From positions 434,001 through 498,000 of the forward strand of contig NZ_QJJK01000002.1 in NCBI RefSeq assembly GCF_003201475.1: 64,000 nt of DNA, written 5' to 3'. This stretch comes from Chelatococcus asaccharovorans (GTDB lineage Bacteria; Pseudomonadota; Alphaproteobacteria; Rhizobiales; Beijerinckiaceae). A program made the position numbers and the translations under genes. This document shows positions 28,201-36,756 of the stretch, one piece after another. Below the pieces are notes generated by a model. The model was not told the DNA's origin, did not search any database, and was given only the letters and a program-made list of their open reading frames with translations. Numbering within the stretch: the first letter of the stretch is position 1; every line of letters starts with the position of its first letter.

Positions 28201-30853
28201 GGGTTCTATCCATGCGCCGTCGCTCAATCACGCCGTCGCGGCGGCGGTGCTGCGCAACGGCTATATCACCAACGCGGGCAAGCCGAACGGCGAGACCATG
28301 GCGGTCAACCTCTCCTCAGAGCGCGTGCGCACTGCGCTTGCCCTGCTGGAAGGCGTACGTGCGGGCCAGGGCCTAGGCGATCTCCTCGGCTACCAGTTCG
28401 AGCGGGGACTGCACGACCGCCATGGGCCTATCGAGGTCGACAAGTTCATCTATAAATTGCGCAAGGCCTTCCCAATCCGGGCCGACCGTATGGCCTCCAC
28501 CCGCACCGGGGAGGGCGTGCCCATCGAAGCGATCGAGGCGCGCAACGTCATCGATGGCCTCGCCCTGGTCAACCACATGAAAGCGGGTGGCGCCTCGACC
28601 TATCCTTTCGGCAAGGCGAACCTGCCGCCTGCCACCGCCGCCGAGGCCGCCGCGATCAACGCGGAGGCGCAGGCCCTGGTCGATGCCCACGACGCCGTCG
28701 CGGATCTTGCGCTCGCCGAGGGCGTCTACCAGGCCGTGCTCGGCAATTACGACCGGGTGGCCGCCACCTATGATGCCTATGCACGCGGCAACTTCCCGCC
28801 GGAGCCGGAGGTGGTCCGCACGCCGCTCGACGGCATCGGCCTGACCCATCGCGTCGGCCTGCATCTCGATGCGACCGCGAGCCCCACCGCCTCGCCGCTT
28901 GCGGGCGTCGCGATGACCCCGCGCGCTGAGGCCGAGCCCGCCCTGAACCGCTGGCTCGCAAGCGTCTTGCCCCCGCCCGCTGATGTCGGCTGCGTCGTTG
29001 CTTTCACCGAGGCCGCCACGGGTGCAGCGCGGACGCGCGAGGTGACACTCGCCGATCTCGGCCTCCAGCCGAGCGACAGCCTCGCCCTCATCGGCCATGA
29101 CAGCGATCAGGCCATGCGCGAGATCGATGACCGCGTCCTCCGCCATGTGATGGAGAATTTCGCGCCGCGCCCCGACAAGCCGGTCACGATCCGCTATATG
29201 GAAACGCAGGCCGCCCCCATCTCCATCTTTGCGCTCAGCCCGCTGCTCAGGGCGTTGCGGCAGCTCACCACCAAGTCGCGCGCGTTGAAGCCGAGCGACC
29301 TCACCCTGATGAATGAGGCGACTGTCGCCCAGGACGCCGCGCCGGTCATCGATAAGACAAGGCTCGATCTGGTAGAGACGGCGATGGCGGGCCTCCACGC
29401 TGATCTCACGGCTTTCCAGGCCGCGCTCGATGGGCCGCTCGCCGATCTCGACAACCGCCGCGGCGAGATCCTCGACCCTATCGACGATCACGTGACGGCG
29501 CTGGTCGCGCTCCTGGCGCGGGCGGCGCTCTTCGCCATACCGCAAGCCGGCTGGGGGATGGCCTACGACTTCAAACGGCGCAGCTATGCCGCCGTGCTCG
29601 CGCAATTCAGCGAGCGGGTCGCGCGCTGGGACGCCCAGCTGGCCGTCTTCGATGCGACGGTCACCACCTATGGCGCCCTGCCGGTGGTGACGAGCGACGA
29701 CGAGCGCTTCAGGCTGCTCGTCCAGGCGGAACAGGCGATTTCGGCGAGGGCGACGGAGGTGCTGCCGCTGACACCGGCCGCCTTCCTCGCGGACCTGACA
29801 ACGAAACGCGCCGCTTTCGTCGCCAAGCAGACGGCACTCAAAAGCCTTGACGTCACGACGGAAACCGGGCTCGCCGGCCTCCTCGCCGAGGCCGCCGGCC
29901 ATCTCCCGATCGACAGCTTCGACCCCCTGCCCTTCACGCTCGCGGAGCGCGAAGCGGAGATCATTCGCTTTGCCGAGGATGCGGCCTTGCTCAGCGCCAC
30001 GATCGTGGCCGAGATTGAACGCCGCCTGACCCTATGCCAGAACCACTTCGACGCCCACGACGCGGCCGCGACAGCGACTGAAGCCGCCACCGCGCTGGAA
30101 AAGGCGGCAAAGGCCCTCCTCGGCGAGGATTTCCGCATCATCCCGACATTCCGCCTCGGCGCGGCCCAGGGTAGCGAACTGGCGAACGCGCTGGCAGCCA
30201 GCCAGTCCGGCGATCTCTTTGCCTATCTGACCGCAGCACCGGACCCCGCAACGCCCCCCGTCGCGCCCTTGCCCGTGGAAACCTGGCTCGCGGGAATTGC
30301 CCGGGTGCGCGACAAGCTTCGCGCCTTCGAGCAGATCGCAACCTTTACCGGCGCTTTCGGTCTCGATGAACCGGAGCTGACGCCCCTGCAACTGCCCTTC
30401 CAGCCGGATGACCGCTGGCTTGCGCTGGAATTCCCACCGGATCTCGCGCTGGACAAGGACCGGCTGCTCTATAGCGCGGTCTTCGCCGCCCCATTCGACG
30501 GAACGGCGAGCCAATGCGGCCTGCTCCTCGACGAATGGACGGAGACGATCCCCGGCGCCGCCGCCACCACCGGCATCGCCTTTCATCACGACCGGCCCAA
30601 CACGGAGGCGCCGCAGACCATGCTTCTCGTCACGCCCAGCGATTTCCGGGGGGCATGGCAGTGGGACGACCTGGTCGACGCCCTCAACGAGACGCTCGAC
30701 CTCGCCAAGCTGCGCGCCATCGAGCCGGCCCATATCGACGCCACGCCCTATGCGCCCTTCCTGCCGGCGACCGTGATGGCCGCCCAGGCGCGGCAACTGA
30801 CCATCGCCGCCAATCTCGTGCTCAACAACAGCTTCAACCTTGTCCGGCCTTAA
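25280..30853 (+). CDS. Giant protein of 1857 residues (island gene 5)
   Basis: The largest gene in the window, with GAGAGGG before the ATG and only 9 bases after gene 4. I do not recognise the family. Residues 1-90 are a charged heptad-rich coiled coil (LDGLQGEIAALRARLKRLED), then comes MMPIRLETRFK-ELWLRIYPDDCFITTFDP. Later segments include AARAMNTALWPATLGYWMES, RIGAQPYGILPATAF and long alpha-helical, again coiled-coil-prone stretches at about residues 1370-1600. The C-terminal 150 residues look globular (FDGTASQCGLLLDEWTETIP, TPSDFRGAWQWDDLVDALNE). No signal peptide or membrane segment is seen. It is likely a scaffold for the complex made by its neighbours, which is inference. Confidence 0.82.
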   Translation: MADFDDLRAALNTTRSALDGLQGEIAALRARLKRLEDADAAAARHFNPRDEADVAARERRAADKRRLASALADLRAREKAALTDEIRIRTDFADFTDPRRGIANLSDATPILMMPIRLETRFKPARETGAGTDELWLRIYPDDCFITTFDPALTAAEAADARSCWAGIWSAGGHEDEERAAWRAIATTHGAGRAGWIVDQFPDIAAAARPTKPRPQDIILTVVTETPLPAAEATALAPFWQAAWRAQGDATALTAAREALEAALGVERAAAIAAETTPVNFDVTPAAGNDPASLNVAVAFLVFPPVETKESAWASAPKMTLLPDRFVFIGYRGNAAPRIVLGNPVPATLFVGPDPRADATSQIRHDDDGDIVMPDELKWMTDFPQAVENGMGLRIALDPDEARGGFDRVLVVGLRLSADAPEGAAQFAELLRGHACGRTGLAVLPQGTPTNNTETVSSGHARLDDPDAAFDDRKSALFTPDADWLDKRDGEWLADYLGIDAQVFAHVHGAGATDQLAARAMNTALWPATLGYWMESLMSPVFRRRVIEQTRGFFNRYVIAGGAVPALRIGAQPYGILPATAFSRMAWLDARERPLLRGEDPTLAFLRELRRIIAAFETDWRAMGAGLAHVGKAGDPHQILLDIVGLHSGSVEWSQRYAESLKTVFNRLNLLGLGGLMEKINISVRQAAARQILSNLGYAGEETPEIFDKLFSGRHNLLKGGVVDDVPLSETAPIRAYTADGRNYIEWLSAACGTSLNVLYAQDGFLDDTPPKALLYLMLRHALQLGYHDVGIRLYENAALMTPAAAVLARQDSPFLHIQTANTVSESRYQILHNAEVTITGSATQTVSDFITAQLPTLNLALHLRDQRAALERLKTEPTARLERVFADHIDCLSYRPDAWLLGLVTYQLTRMRNIADGEDREPRRGLYLGAYGWLEDLRPENKHLTPVRLDDPALAADFGHPDAPPLMRDDTNQGSIHAPSLNHAVAAAVLRNGYITNAGKPNGETMAVNLSSERVRTALALLEGVRAGQGLGDLLGYQFERGLHDRHGPIEVDKFIYKLRKAFPIRADRMASTRTGEGVPIEAIEARNVIDGLALVNHMKAGGASTYPFGKANLPPATAAEAAAINAEAQALVDAHDAVADLALAEGVYQAVLGNYDRVAATYDAYARGNFPPEPEVVRTPLDGIGLTHRVGLHLDATASPTASPLAGVAMTPRAEAEPALNRWLASVLPPPADVGCVVAFTEAATGAARTREVTLADLGLQPSDSLALIGHDSDQAMREIDDRVLRHVMENFAPRPDKPVTIRYMETQAAPISIFALSPLLRALRQLTTKSRALKPSDLTLMNEATVAQDAAPVIDKTRLDLVETAMAGLHADLTAFQAALDGPLADLDNRRGEILDPIDDHVTALVALLARAALFAIPQAGWGMAYDFKRRSYAAVLAQFSERVARWDAQLAVFDATVTTYGALPVVTSDDERFRLLVQAEQAISARATEVLPLTPAAFLADLTTKRAAFVAKQTALKSLDVTTETGLAGLLAEAAGHLPIDSFDPLPFTLAEREAEIIRFAEDAALLSATIVAEIERRLTLCQNHFDAHDAAATATEAATALEKAAKALLGEDFRIIPTFRLGAAQGSELANALAASQSGDLFAYLTAAPDPATPPVAPLPVETWLAGIARVRDKLRAFEQIATFTGAFGLDEPELTPLQLPFQPDDRWLALEFPPDLALDKDRLLYSAVFAAPFDGTASQCGLLLDEWTETIPGAAATTGIAFHHDRPNTEAPQTMLLVTPSDFRGAWQWDDLVDALNETLDLAKLRAIEPAHIDATPYAPFLPATVMAAQARQLTIAANLVLNNSFNLVRP

Positions 30854-30862
30854 GGATCCGCG

Positions 30863-32731
30863 ATGTCCGAGAAGCTCATCACGGCCAATCTGGCCTCAAC
30901 GATCGCCACGCGCGCCCTGCCGGGCATCACCCAATGGAACAGGCTCGAGGGCCGTCCGCGCACCGAGAATTTTGAACGGGCCCTGCGAGCGGAAATCCGC
31001 GATCCGCTATGGCTTCTGAGCCGCCAGTGGCAGATGGGTGAATTCCGCGGCGATGACGCCGGCTCCCCGATTTTTGCCAGGACCCGCATCGAAACGACGC
31101 GGCTCACAGGCTATCGCGCCGCCCATGGCTCGGCCGAGGCCTTCGACACATCGCTGCCGCTGGAGGCGCGTGTCGAGCCGCTGCCGCTCGCCCTCTCCCT
31201 CGGCGACCACGACATTGCCCTCGATATCCGGCTGATGTTGGGGCGTTACTGGCTGAAGCTGATCAAGGCTCTGCCCCAGGCTGCCCGCGGCCAGTATATC
31301 GCGGCCTATCCCATCCATGCGCCCGACCCGAATGACGCGAGCGATGCGCCGACGCTCGCTCACGCGGAGGCCTGGGCGCAATTCGCCGCCGTGGCCGGCC
31401 GGGCGATGGATGGAGCCAGGCTCTATGCCTATCTGAAGGCCGATCCGGCGCACCGCGCCTCCGACGGCATCGCAGCCCTCGCCGGTAGTGAGGCGCAGGC
31501 CGACGCGCAGGGCGTGCGTTTCCTCGCCTGGTTCGAGAAACTCCTGCACCAGCCCGCCGAGGGTTCCGCCTTCGTCCCGGAACGGCTCGAGTATCAGTTC
31601 AGCTGTTCGACGCCCGCCGCCGCCGGCACGGATAAGGTCTATGTCGCGGATCAATACTTCCAGGGACATCTCGACTGGTACAATTTCGACAGCGACCCCA
31701 CGCAGACGACGCTTGGCGAGGCAACAGCCGAGGGCGAGATCACTGAGGCTGTTGAGCCCGAGGTGACGACCCTGACGACCCTGCCGGCGCAGGCGACCTT
31801 CAACGGCATGCCCAACACACGCTGGTGGGCCTTTGAGGATGGCCGGACCAATTTCGGCGACATCAAACCCGATACGACGGACCTCGCCAAGCTCCTCCTG
31901 ATCGAGTTCGGCCTCGTCTATGCCAATGACTGGTTCGTCGTGCCCTTCGTCGTGCCGGCCGGCGCGATCGCCACGATCAAGGGAATGGCCGTCACAAATG
32001 TCTTCGGCGAGCGCATCTGGATCGAGGCGGCTGGTCGCGGGGCCGATGACGACTGGCAGCGCTGGGCCCTGTTCCTCACGAGCGTCAAGGGGCAGGGCCA
32101 CCAGGCGGCGGACCTGAGCCTCATGATACCCCCGACCGCCCAGAAGACGCTGGAAGCTGCTCCCCTCGAGGAGGTCATTTTCGTCCGCGACGAGATGGCG
32201 AACATGGTCTGGGGACTGGAGAAGACCGTGCCCCTGCCGTCCGGCATGCCGAAGCCCGGCGCCGCCGCCGCCCGCGAAACGCGGCTCTTCTTTGAAAAGG
32301 ACGTGGAACGGCGCCTCGGCGCCCCACCGCAACCGCCACCCGCGGCGAGTGGCGCCAAGATCCGCTACAAGGTCATGAGCACGGTACCTGAAAATTGGAT
32401 CCCCATGATCCCGGTGCATGTGCCCGGCGACAATCGCGAGGTTCAGCTCCAGCGCGCGTCCATGCCGCGCATCATCGAGGGCGATCCCTCGCCTCCAGCC
32501 AGCGTACGGCCGCGCACATCGCTGCTGCGCCATGGGCTCGATCAGGCACCGCCACAGCCCTATTTCCTGCACGAGGAAGAAGTCTCGCGCGCCGGCGTGC
32601 GCGTGACCAAGAGCTTCCAACGCACGCGCTGGCGCGATGGCCGCGTGTGGTTGTGGCTCGGGCTCCGCAAACAGACCGGCCGGGGCGCAGGCTCGAGTGG
32701 CCTCGCCTTCGACCGCATCGTCGATCTGTAA
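30863..32731 (+). CDS. Hypothetical protein of 622 residues (island gene 6)
   Basis: Last gene of the large-protein operon, starting 9 bases after gene 5 with AAGGA upstream. The family is not recognised. A strongly conserved-looking N-terminal block, IRDPLWLLSRQWQMGEFRGD, is followed by LRLMLGRYWLKLIKALP-like helices (residues about 123-140) and a middle beta-rich part with RLEYQFSCS, DWYNFD and NTRWWAFEDGRTNFGDI. It contains IEFGLVYANDWFVVPFVVPAG and ends in basic FQRTRWRDGRVWLWLGLRKQTGRG. No signal peptide. Many tryptophans sit in short motifs, suggesting a structural or ligand-binding role that cannot be named. Confidence 0.82.
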   Translation: MSEKLITANLASTIATRALPGITQWNRLEGRPRTENFERALRAEIRDPLWLLSRQWQMGEFRGDDAGSPIFARTRIETTRLTGYRAAHGSAEAFDTSLPLEARVEPLPLALSLGDHDIALDIRLMLGRYWLKLIKALPQAARGQYIAAYPIHAPDPNDASDAPTLAHAEAWAQFAAVAGRAMDGARLYAYLKADPAHRASDGIAALAGSEAQADAQGVRFLAWFEKLLHQPAEGSAFVPERLEYQFSCSTPAAAGTDKVYVADQYFQGHLDWYNFDSDPTQTTLGEATAEGEITEAVEPEVTTLTTLPAQATFNGMPNTRWWAFEDGRTNFGDIKPDTTDLAKLLLIEFGLVYANDWFVVPFVVPAGAIATIKGMAVTNVFGERIWIEAAGRGADDDWQRWALFLTSVKGQGHQAADLSLMIPPTAQKTLEAAPLEEVIFVRDEMANMVWGLEKTVPLPSGMPKPGAAAARETRLFFEKDVERRLGAPPQPPPAASGAKIRYKVMSTVPENWIPMIPVHVPGDNREVQLQRASMPRIIEGDPSPPASVRPRTSLLRHGLDQAPPQPYFLHEEEVSRAGVRVTKSFQRTRWRDGRVWLWLGLRKQTGRGAGSSGLAFDRIVDL

Positions 32732-32840
32732 TAAGCCGAAAGGCGCTTGAGCACCGGATGCATGAGGTCGCGAGGCGGCCGCGCGCCGATTGGCCTGTCC
32801 AATTTACCTATTATCCGACCCATATCTGCGAGATTGCCGC

Positions 32841-32878
32841 TTGACGCCCGAATTCTCCTTGATATTGTCCTGACCAAT
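32841..32878 (+). promoter_or_regulatory. Promoter and PdhR/LldR-like operator before the GntR gene
   Basis: TTGACG (32841-32846), 16-base spacer, TATTGT (32863-32868). The -10 overlaps the near-palindrome ATTGTCCTGACCAAT (32864-32878), which resembles the ATTGGTNNNACCAAT type bound by FCD regulators such as PdhR and LldR. It ends 20 bases before the ATG of a GntR/FCD gene, so autoregulation is likely. Confidence 0.6.
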
Positions 32879-32898
32879 AGATCTTTCCGGGAAGCGGT

Positions 32899-33645
32899 AT
32901 GACCAATCCAGCGACCAAGACAACGCCGGCACTGTCGATCGTGCGCAACAAGCGTGTCTATGAGCAGATCGCCGAGCAGATCGGTGACATGATCCGGTCC
33001 GAGCAGTATCGCGCGGGCGACCGCATTCCGCCGGAGCGGGATCTTGCCAAGCTGCTCGGGGTCAGCCGACCCTCGGTCCGCGAGGCGATGATCGCGCTGG
33101 AAGCCGCAGGCCTGATCGAGGTTCGCGTGGGCGACGGCACCTACGTCCGGGAGGCCGCGGCGACGACCGGCGTGATGCCATGGTCGGCCGGCGCCGATCC
33201 GGGGCCTGGGCCGCTGGAGCAGTTTCAGGCGCGTCGCCTCATCGAGACCGAGATGGCCGCCCGCGCCGCCGTCAGTGCCACCGCGGGGGAAATCCAGGAG
33301 CTGGAAGCACTGGTCGAAGAGATGGCGCGGGTCTATCCCACGCTTGACGACTTCGACGACAAGCTCGGCTTCCGTTTCCACACCGCGCTCGCCCGCGCCG
33401 CGCGCAACGGCGTCCTCGCCAATGTGGTCGAATATCTCTGGACGCTGCGCGACAGCGACATGTGGCGGCATCTGCGCCGCCGCGTCGTCACGCCCGACAA
33501 TCGGCGCCAGGTCGTCATCGATCGTCGTGAGATCGTCGCCGGCATCGCCGAGCGCAACCCCGTACGCGCCAAAGCGGCCATGATCGCGCTGCTCGATCGC
33601 GCCGAGCGGCGCTACTTCGGGCCCGACGACGAAGAGTTGAAGTAA
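32899..33645 (+). CDS. GntR-family transcriptional regulator, FadR/FCD subfamily
   Basis: Regulator of 248 residues. The winged HTH at about residues 17-85 reads RIPPERDLAKLLGVSRPSVREAMIALEAAGLIEVRVGDGTYV in order (shown in part). The FCD domain begins near residue 110 with RRLIETEMAARAAVSA. One Asp/His pair is present (DKLGFRFHTALARAARN), but the usual last metal His of the HRAI-type helix is Arg here (RREIVAGIAERN), so metal binding may be altered. It stands just upstream of an oligopeptide-type importer operon and probably controls it and itself. Confidence 0.88.
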   Translation: MTNPATKTTPALSIVRNKRVYEQIAEQIGDMIRSEQYRAGDRIPPERDLAKLLGVSRPSVREAMIALEAAGLIEVRVGDGTYVREAAATTGVMPWSAGADPGPGPLEQFQARRLIETEMAARAAVSATAGEIQELEALVEEMARVYPTLDDFDDKLGFRFHTALARAARNGVLANVVEYLWTLRDSDMWRHLRRRVVTPDNRRQVVIDRREIVAGIAERNPVRAKAAMIALLDRAERRYFGPDDEELK

Positions 33646-33756
33646 AGCCCCGGCGACGCGGGGAGGAAACGTCGCATCAACGGCAATCGGACAGCAAAGC
33701 CACGCCGGCTCCGCGAAGAAATCCGATGCCTGCAAGACAACGGAGAGGAATGAAGG

Positions 33757-35703
33757 ATGGGGCTCATTCGCATGACGCCGTCACGGCGTAGCCTTTTGCT
33801 TGGCAGCGCCGCAGCCATCGCCCTGCTGGTGCCGCATATCGCGGCCGCACAGGAAGCCTACAAGGAAGCGCCGGCACTCGCCGCGCGTGTTGCCAAGGGC
33901 GAACTGCCCCCGGTCGCCAAACGGTTGCCGACCAACCCGCAGGTCATCAAGCCCAACAAGGAAATCGGTCGCTACGGTGGGACGTGGCGGGCGACGATGC
34001 TCGGCGCCTCCGACCATTGGTGGCTGATCAAGACGATCGCCTATGATGGACTTATTCGCTACGATCTGGATACGAAGGGCTATGTCGGCAACCTCGCGGA
34101 AAGCTTCGAGGCCTCGCCGGACGGCAAGGAATTTACTTTCAAGCTGCGCGACGGACTGAAATGGTCTGATGGCCAGCCCTTCACATCGGCCGATATCCAA
34201 TTCTGGTTCGACAGCGTCGCCAAGAATTCCCAGCTGACGCCAAGCCTGCCCTCCTGGTTGCGTACGGCGAGCGGACCCGTGGAGATTACCTCTCCCGACG
34301 CGCGCACCGTCAAATTCGTCTTCAAGGAACCGAACGGCCTCTTCCTGCGCAACCTCGCGTCGAACTCCAATATCGGCGACAATCCCCCGATCGAAGGGTT
34401 TCCCAAGCATTTCCTCGCCAAGCTCCACGCCGACCACAATCCGAACGCCGATGCTGAAGCCAAGGCGGCCGGCTTCTCCGGTTGGGTCGAACGCTTCACG
34501 ACGGTGACCGGCCCCCTGAGCCGCTGGCGCTTCACCGGCCTGCCGACCATGCAAGCCTGGGTTCTGACCGCGCCCTATGACGACAAGCGCCGGGTGGCTG
34601 CTGAACGCAACCCCTATTACCACAAGGTCGATCCGAACGGGCAGCAGCTTCCTTATCTGGACGGCTATGATTTCCGGGTCGTCGACGACGCCGAGGCAAT
34701 GGTCCTGCGCGCGACCGCCGGCGAAATCGATCTCCAGGACCGTACGCTCGCCAGCCTGCGCAACAAGTCGGTGCTTTTCGACAACCAGGAGAAGGGCAAG
34801 TATCACTTCTTCGAGGTGCCGCAGCCGCATCACAATACGATGGTGCTGTTTCTCAACCACAACCATGCCAATCCGCAGAAGCGCGCGCTGATCCAGAACA
34901 AGGACTTCCGCATCGCGCTGAGCCACGCGATCAACCGCAAGGAAATCATCGATCTTGTGTATTACGGCCAAGGTGAACCCTGGCAGGTCGCGCCGCGCAA
35001 AGGCTCCGTCGGCTACGACGAAAAGGTCGCAAAGCAATATACGGAATACGACAAGGCAAAGGCGAACAAGATCCTCGACGAGTTGAAGCTGGACAAACGT
35101 GATTCCGCAGGCTTCCGCATCGGCCCGGATGGATCGCGCCTCAGCATCATCGTCGAAGCACCGTCCGACTTCCGGCCCGACTGGATCGACGTGCTCGAGA
35201 CGGTCAAGAAGCACTGGAAGGAGGTCGGCGTCGATCTGCAGATCAGGCCGCTCGGCCGCGCACTGATCCGCAACCGGGCGCTGGCCAACGAGCACGAGGC
35301 CTTCGTCTTCCTCGGCAACGGCGGCGAGGACATCGACCTCGTCATGCATCCCGACAACTTCCTGCCTTACGACCAGACCGGCTACCGCACCTTCGCGCTG
35401 CTGTGGTCCAACTGGTTCGCCGGCAAACAGCCATCCGAGGAGCCTCCGGAGAACATCAAGAGAGCCTTTGAGCTCTACCGCAAGGTCCAGTCATCGCCCG
35501 ATCCGAAAGTCCAGGGCGAAGCGATCAAGGAGATCGTCAAGATCAGCGGTGACGAGTTCTTCAATATCGGCATTTCGCTGGCACCGCCCGGCTATGGCCT
35601 GATTGCCAACTCCATGCGGAACGTGCCGGATTCGATTACCGATATCGGCACTATTCCGTATATCGGGGTCGTCAAGCCGGAGCAGTTCTTCAAGGCGCAG
35701 TAG
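33757..35703 (+). CDS. Oligopeptide-type ABC importer solute-binding protein, long form
   Basis: Periplasmic SBP_bac_5 receptor of 648 residues, longer than the usual 500-540. The N-terminus has SRRSLLLGSAAAIALLVP with paired arginines and a cleavage site near AAA-QEA, consistent with Tat or Sec export. The mature start PPVAKRLPTNPQVIKPNKEIGRYGGTW and the block FTFKLRDGLKWSDGQPFTSADI are typical. An in-frame ATG at 33772 is an alternative start. It is the first gene of the A-B-C-D-F operon. The ligand is unknown. The acid-sugar enzymes encoded downstream suggest an acidic sugar or glycoside, an inference. Confidence 0.92.
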   Translation: MGLIRMTPSRRSLLLGSAAAIALLVPHIAAAQEAYKEAPALAARVAKGELPPVAKRLPTNPQVIKPNKEIGRYGGTWRATMLGASDHWWLIKTIAYDGLIRYDLDTKGYVGNLAESFEASPDGKEFTFKLRDGLKWSDGQPFTSADIQFWFDSVAKNSQLTPSLPSWLRTASGPVEITSPDARTVKFVFKEPNGLFLRNLASNSNIGDNPPIEGFPKHFLAKLHADHNPNADAEAKAAGFSGWVERFTTVTGPLSRWRFTGLPTMQAWVLTAPYDDKRRVAAERNPYYHKVDPNGQQLPYLDGYDFRVVDDAEAMVLRATAGEIDLQDRTLASLRNKSVLFDNQEKGKYHFFEVPQPHHNTMVLFLNHNHANPQKRALIQNKDFRIALSHAINRKEIIDLVYYGQGEPWQVAPRKGSVGYDEKVAKQYTEYDKAKANKILDELKLDKRDSAGFRIGPDGSRLSIIVEAPSDFRPDWIDVLETVKKHWKEVGVDLQIRPLGRALIRNRALANEHEAFVFLGNGGEDIDLVMHPDNFLPYDQTGYRTFALLWSNWFAGKQPSEEPPENIKRAFELYRKVQSSPDPKVQGEAIKEIVKISGDEFFNIGISLAPPGYGLIANSMRNVPDSITDIGTIPYIGVVKPEQFFKAQ

Positions 35704-35711
35704 AGCCAATC

Positions 35712-35734
35712 CCGCCCCGGTCAGGCCGGGGCGG
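35712..35734 (+). promoter_or_regulatory. GC hairpin between binding-protein and permease genes
   Basis: Perfect 9-bp stem CCGCCCCGG / CCGGGGCGG with a 5-base loop, 8 bases after the binding-protein stop and with no T-run. Hairpins in this place usually stabilise or partly terminate the message so that more binding protein than permease is made. Confidence 0.55.
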
Positions 35735-35761
35735 CCCATCCCGCACAGGGACGTCGCATCC

Positions 35762-36754
35762 ATGTTTGCTTTTATCATCAGGCGCACCGCGCTGATGGTG
35801 CCGACGATGCTCATCATCTCGGCCATCGTCTTCGTGGTGATCCAGCTGCCGCCCGGCGACTTCCTCGACACCCTTGCCTCCCAGCTCGCATCGCAGGGGG
35901 AGGGACTGGCCGACTCGCAGATCGCGCTGCTCAGGGAGCGCTATGGGCTCGATCAATCGATCCTCGTCCAGTATCTCAAATGGATCACCAATATCGTCAC
36001 GGCCCTCGATTTCGGGCAGTCGTTCGAGTGGAACAAGGCGGTGCTCGATGTCATCGCGCCGCGCTTCTGGGTCACGCTTGGCATTGCGCTGCTGTCCCTG
36101 GCGCTGACCGCCGTCGTTGCCATTCCCTGCGGCATCTATGTCTCGCTGCGCCAGTATTCGCTCGGCGATAATCTGGCGACATTCTTCAGCTTTCTCGGCC
36201 TCGCCGTGCCGAACGTCCTGATGACGCTGGTTCTGATGTATGCGAGCTTCACCTTGTTCGACAGCAATCCCGGCGGCCTGTTCAGCGCGCAATATCAGGA
36301 TGCGCCCTGGTCCGTGGGGCGCGTCCTCGATCTCCTGGCGCATCTGTGGATCCCGGCCGTTGTTCTCGCGACGGCCGGCACCGCCGAGGTGGTCCGGGTG
36401 ATGCGCGCCACCATGCTCGACGAGTTGTCAAAGCCCTATGTGGACACCGCGCGCGCCAAGGGGCTCACCGAAGCCCGTCTGACGATGAAGTATCCCGCCC
36501 GCATCGCGATCAACCCGATCGTGTCGAAGCTCGGGTGGATGATACCGATCATCGTATCGAGCGAAGCGGTCGTCAGTATCGTTGCCGACATTCCGACGAT
36601 GGGTCCATTGCTCCTGCGCTCACTGCTGGCACAGGACATGTATCTCGCCGGCGCCATCATTCTTCTGCTCGCATTCCTGACGGTCATTGGAACGCTCATC
36701 TCCGACATCCTGCTTGCGCTGCTTGATCCGCGCATCCGCCATGCGATGGAGTAG
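35762..36754 (+). CDS. Oligopeptide-type ABC importer permease (DppB-like)
   Basis: Inner-membrane permease of 330 residues from the ATG at 35762. The frame upstream overlaps the binding-protein gene. MFAFIIRRTALMVPTMLIISAIVFVVIQLPPGDF is the normal opening, and the EAA loop is PYVDTARAKGLTEARLTMKYPARIAINP. Six hydrophobic segments are seen. SQIALLRERYGLDQSILVQYLKWI is the usual periplasmic loop of DppB. It is followed after 2 bases by the DppC-like gene. Confidence 0.91.
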   Translation: MFAFIIRRTALMVPTMLIISAIVFVVIQLPPGDFLDTLASQLASQGEGLADSQIALLRERYGLDQSILVQYLKWITNIVTALDFGQSFEWNKAVLDVIAPRFWVTLGIALLSLALTAVVAIPCGIYVSLRQYSLGDNLATFFSFLGLAVPNVLMTLVLMYASFTLFDSNPGGLFSAQYQDAPWSVGRVLDLLAHLWIPAVVLATAGTAEVVRVMRATMLDELSKPYVDTARAKGLTEARLTMKYPARIAINPIVSKLGWMIPIIVSSEAVVSIVADIPTMGPLLLRSLLAQDMYLAGAIILLLAFLTVIGTLISDILLALLDPRIRHAME

Positions 36755-36756
36755 CC

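Noticed and set aside
16259-32731. Island as a contractile injection system, Tc toxin or prophage
   Set aside because: No sheath, tube, baseplate, tape measure, AAA ATPase, terminase, capsid, integrase, Rhs or Tc motif was recognised in any of the six proteins.
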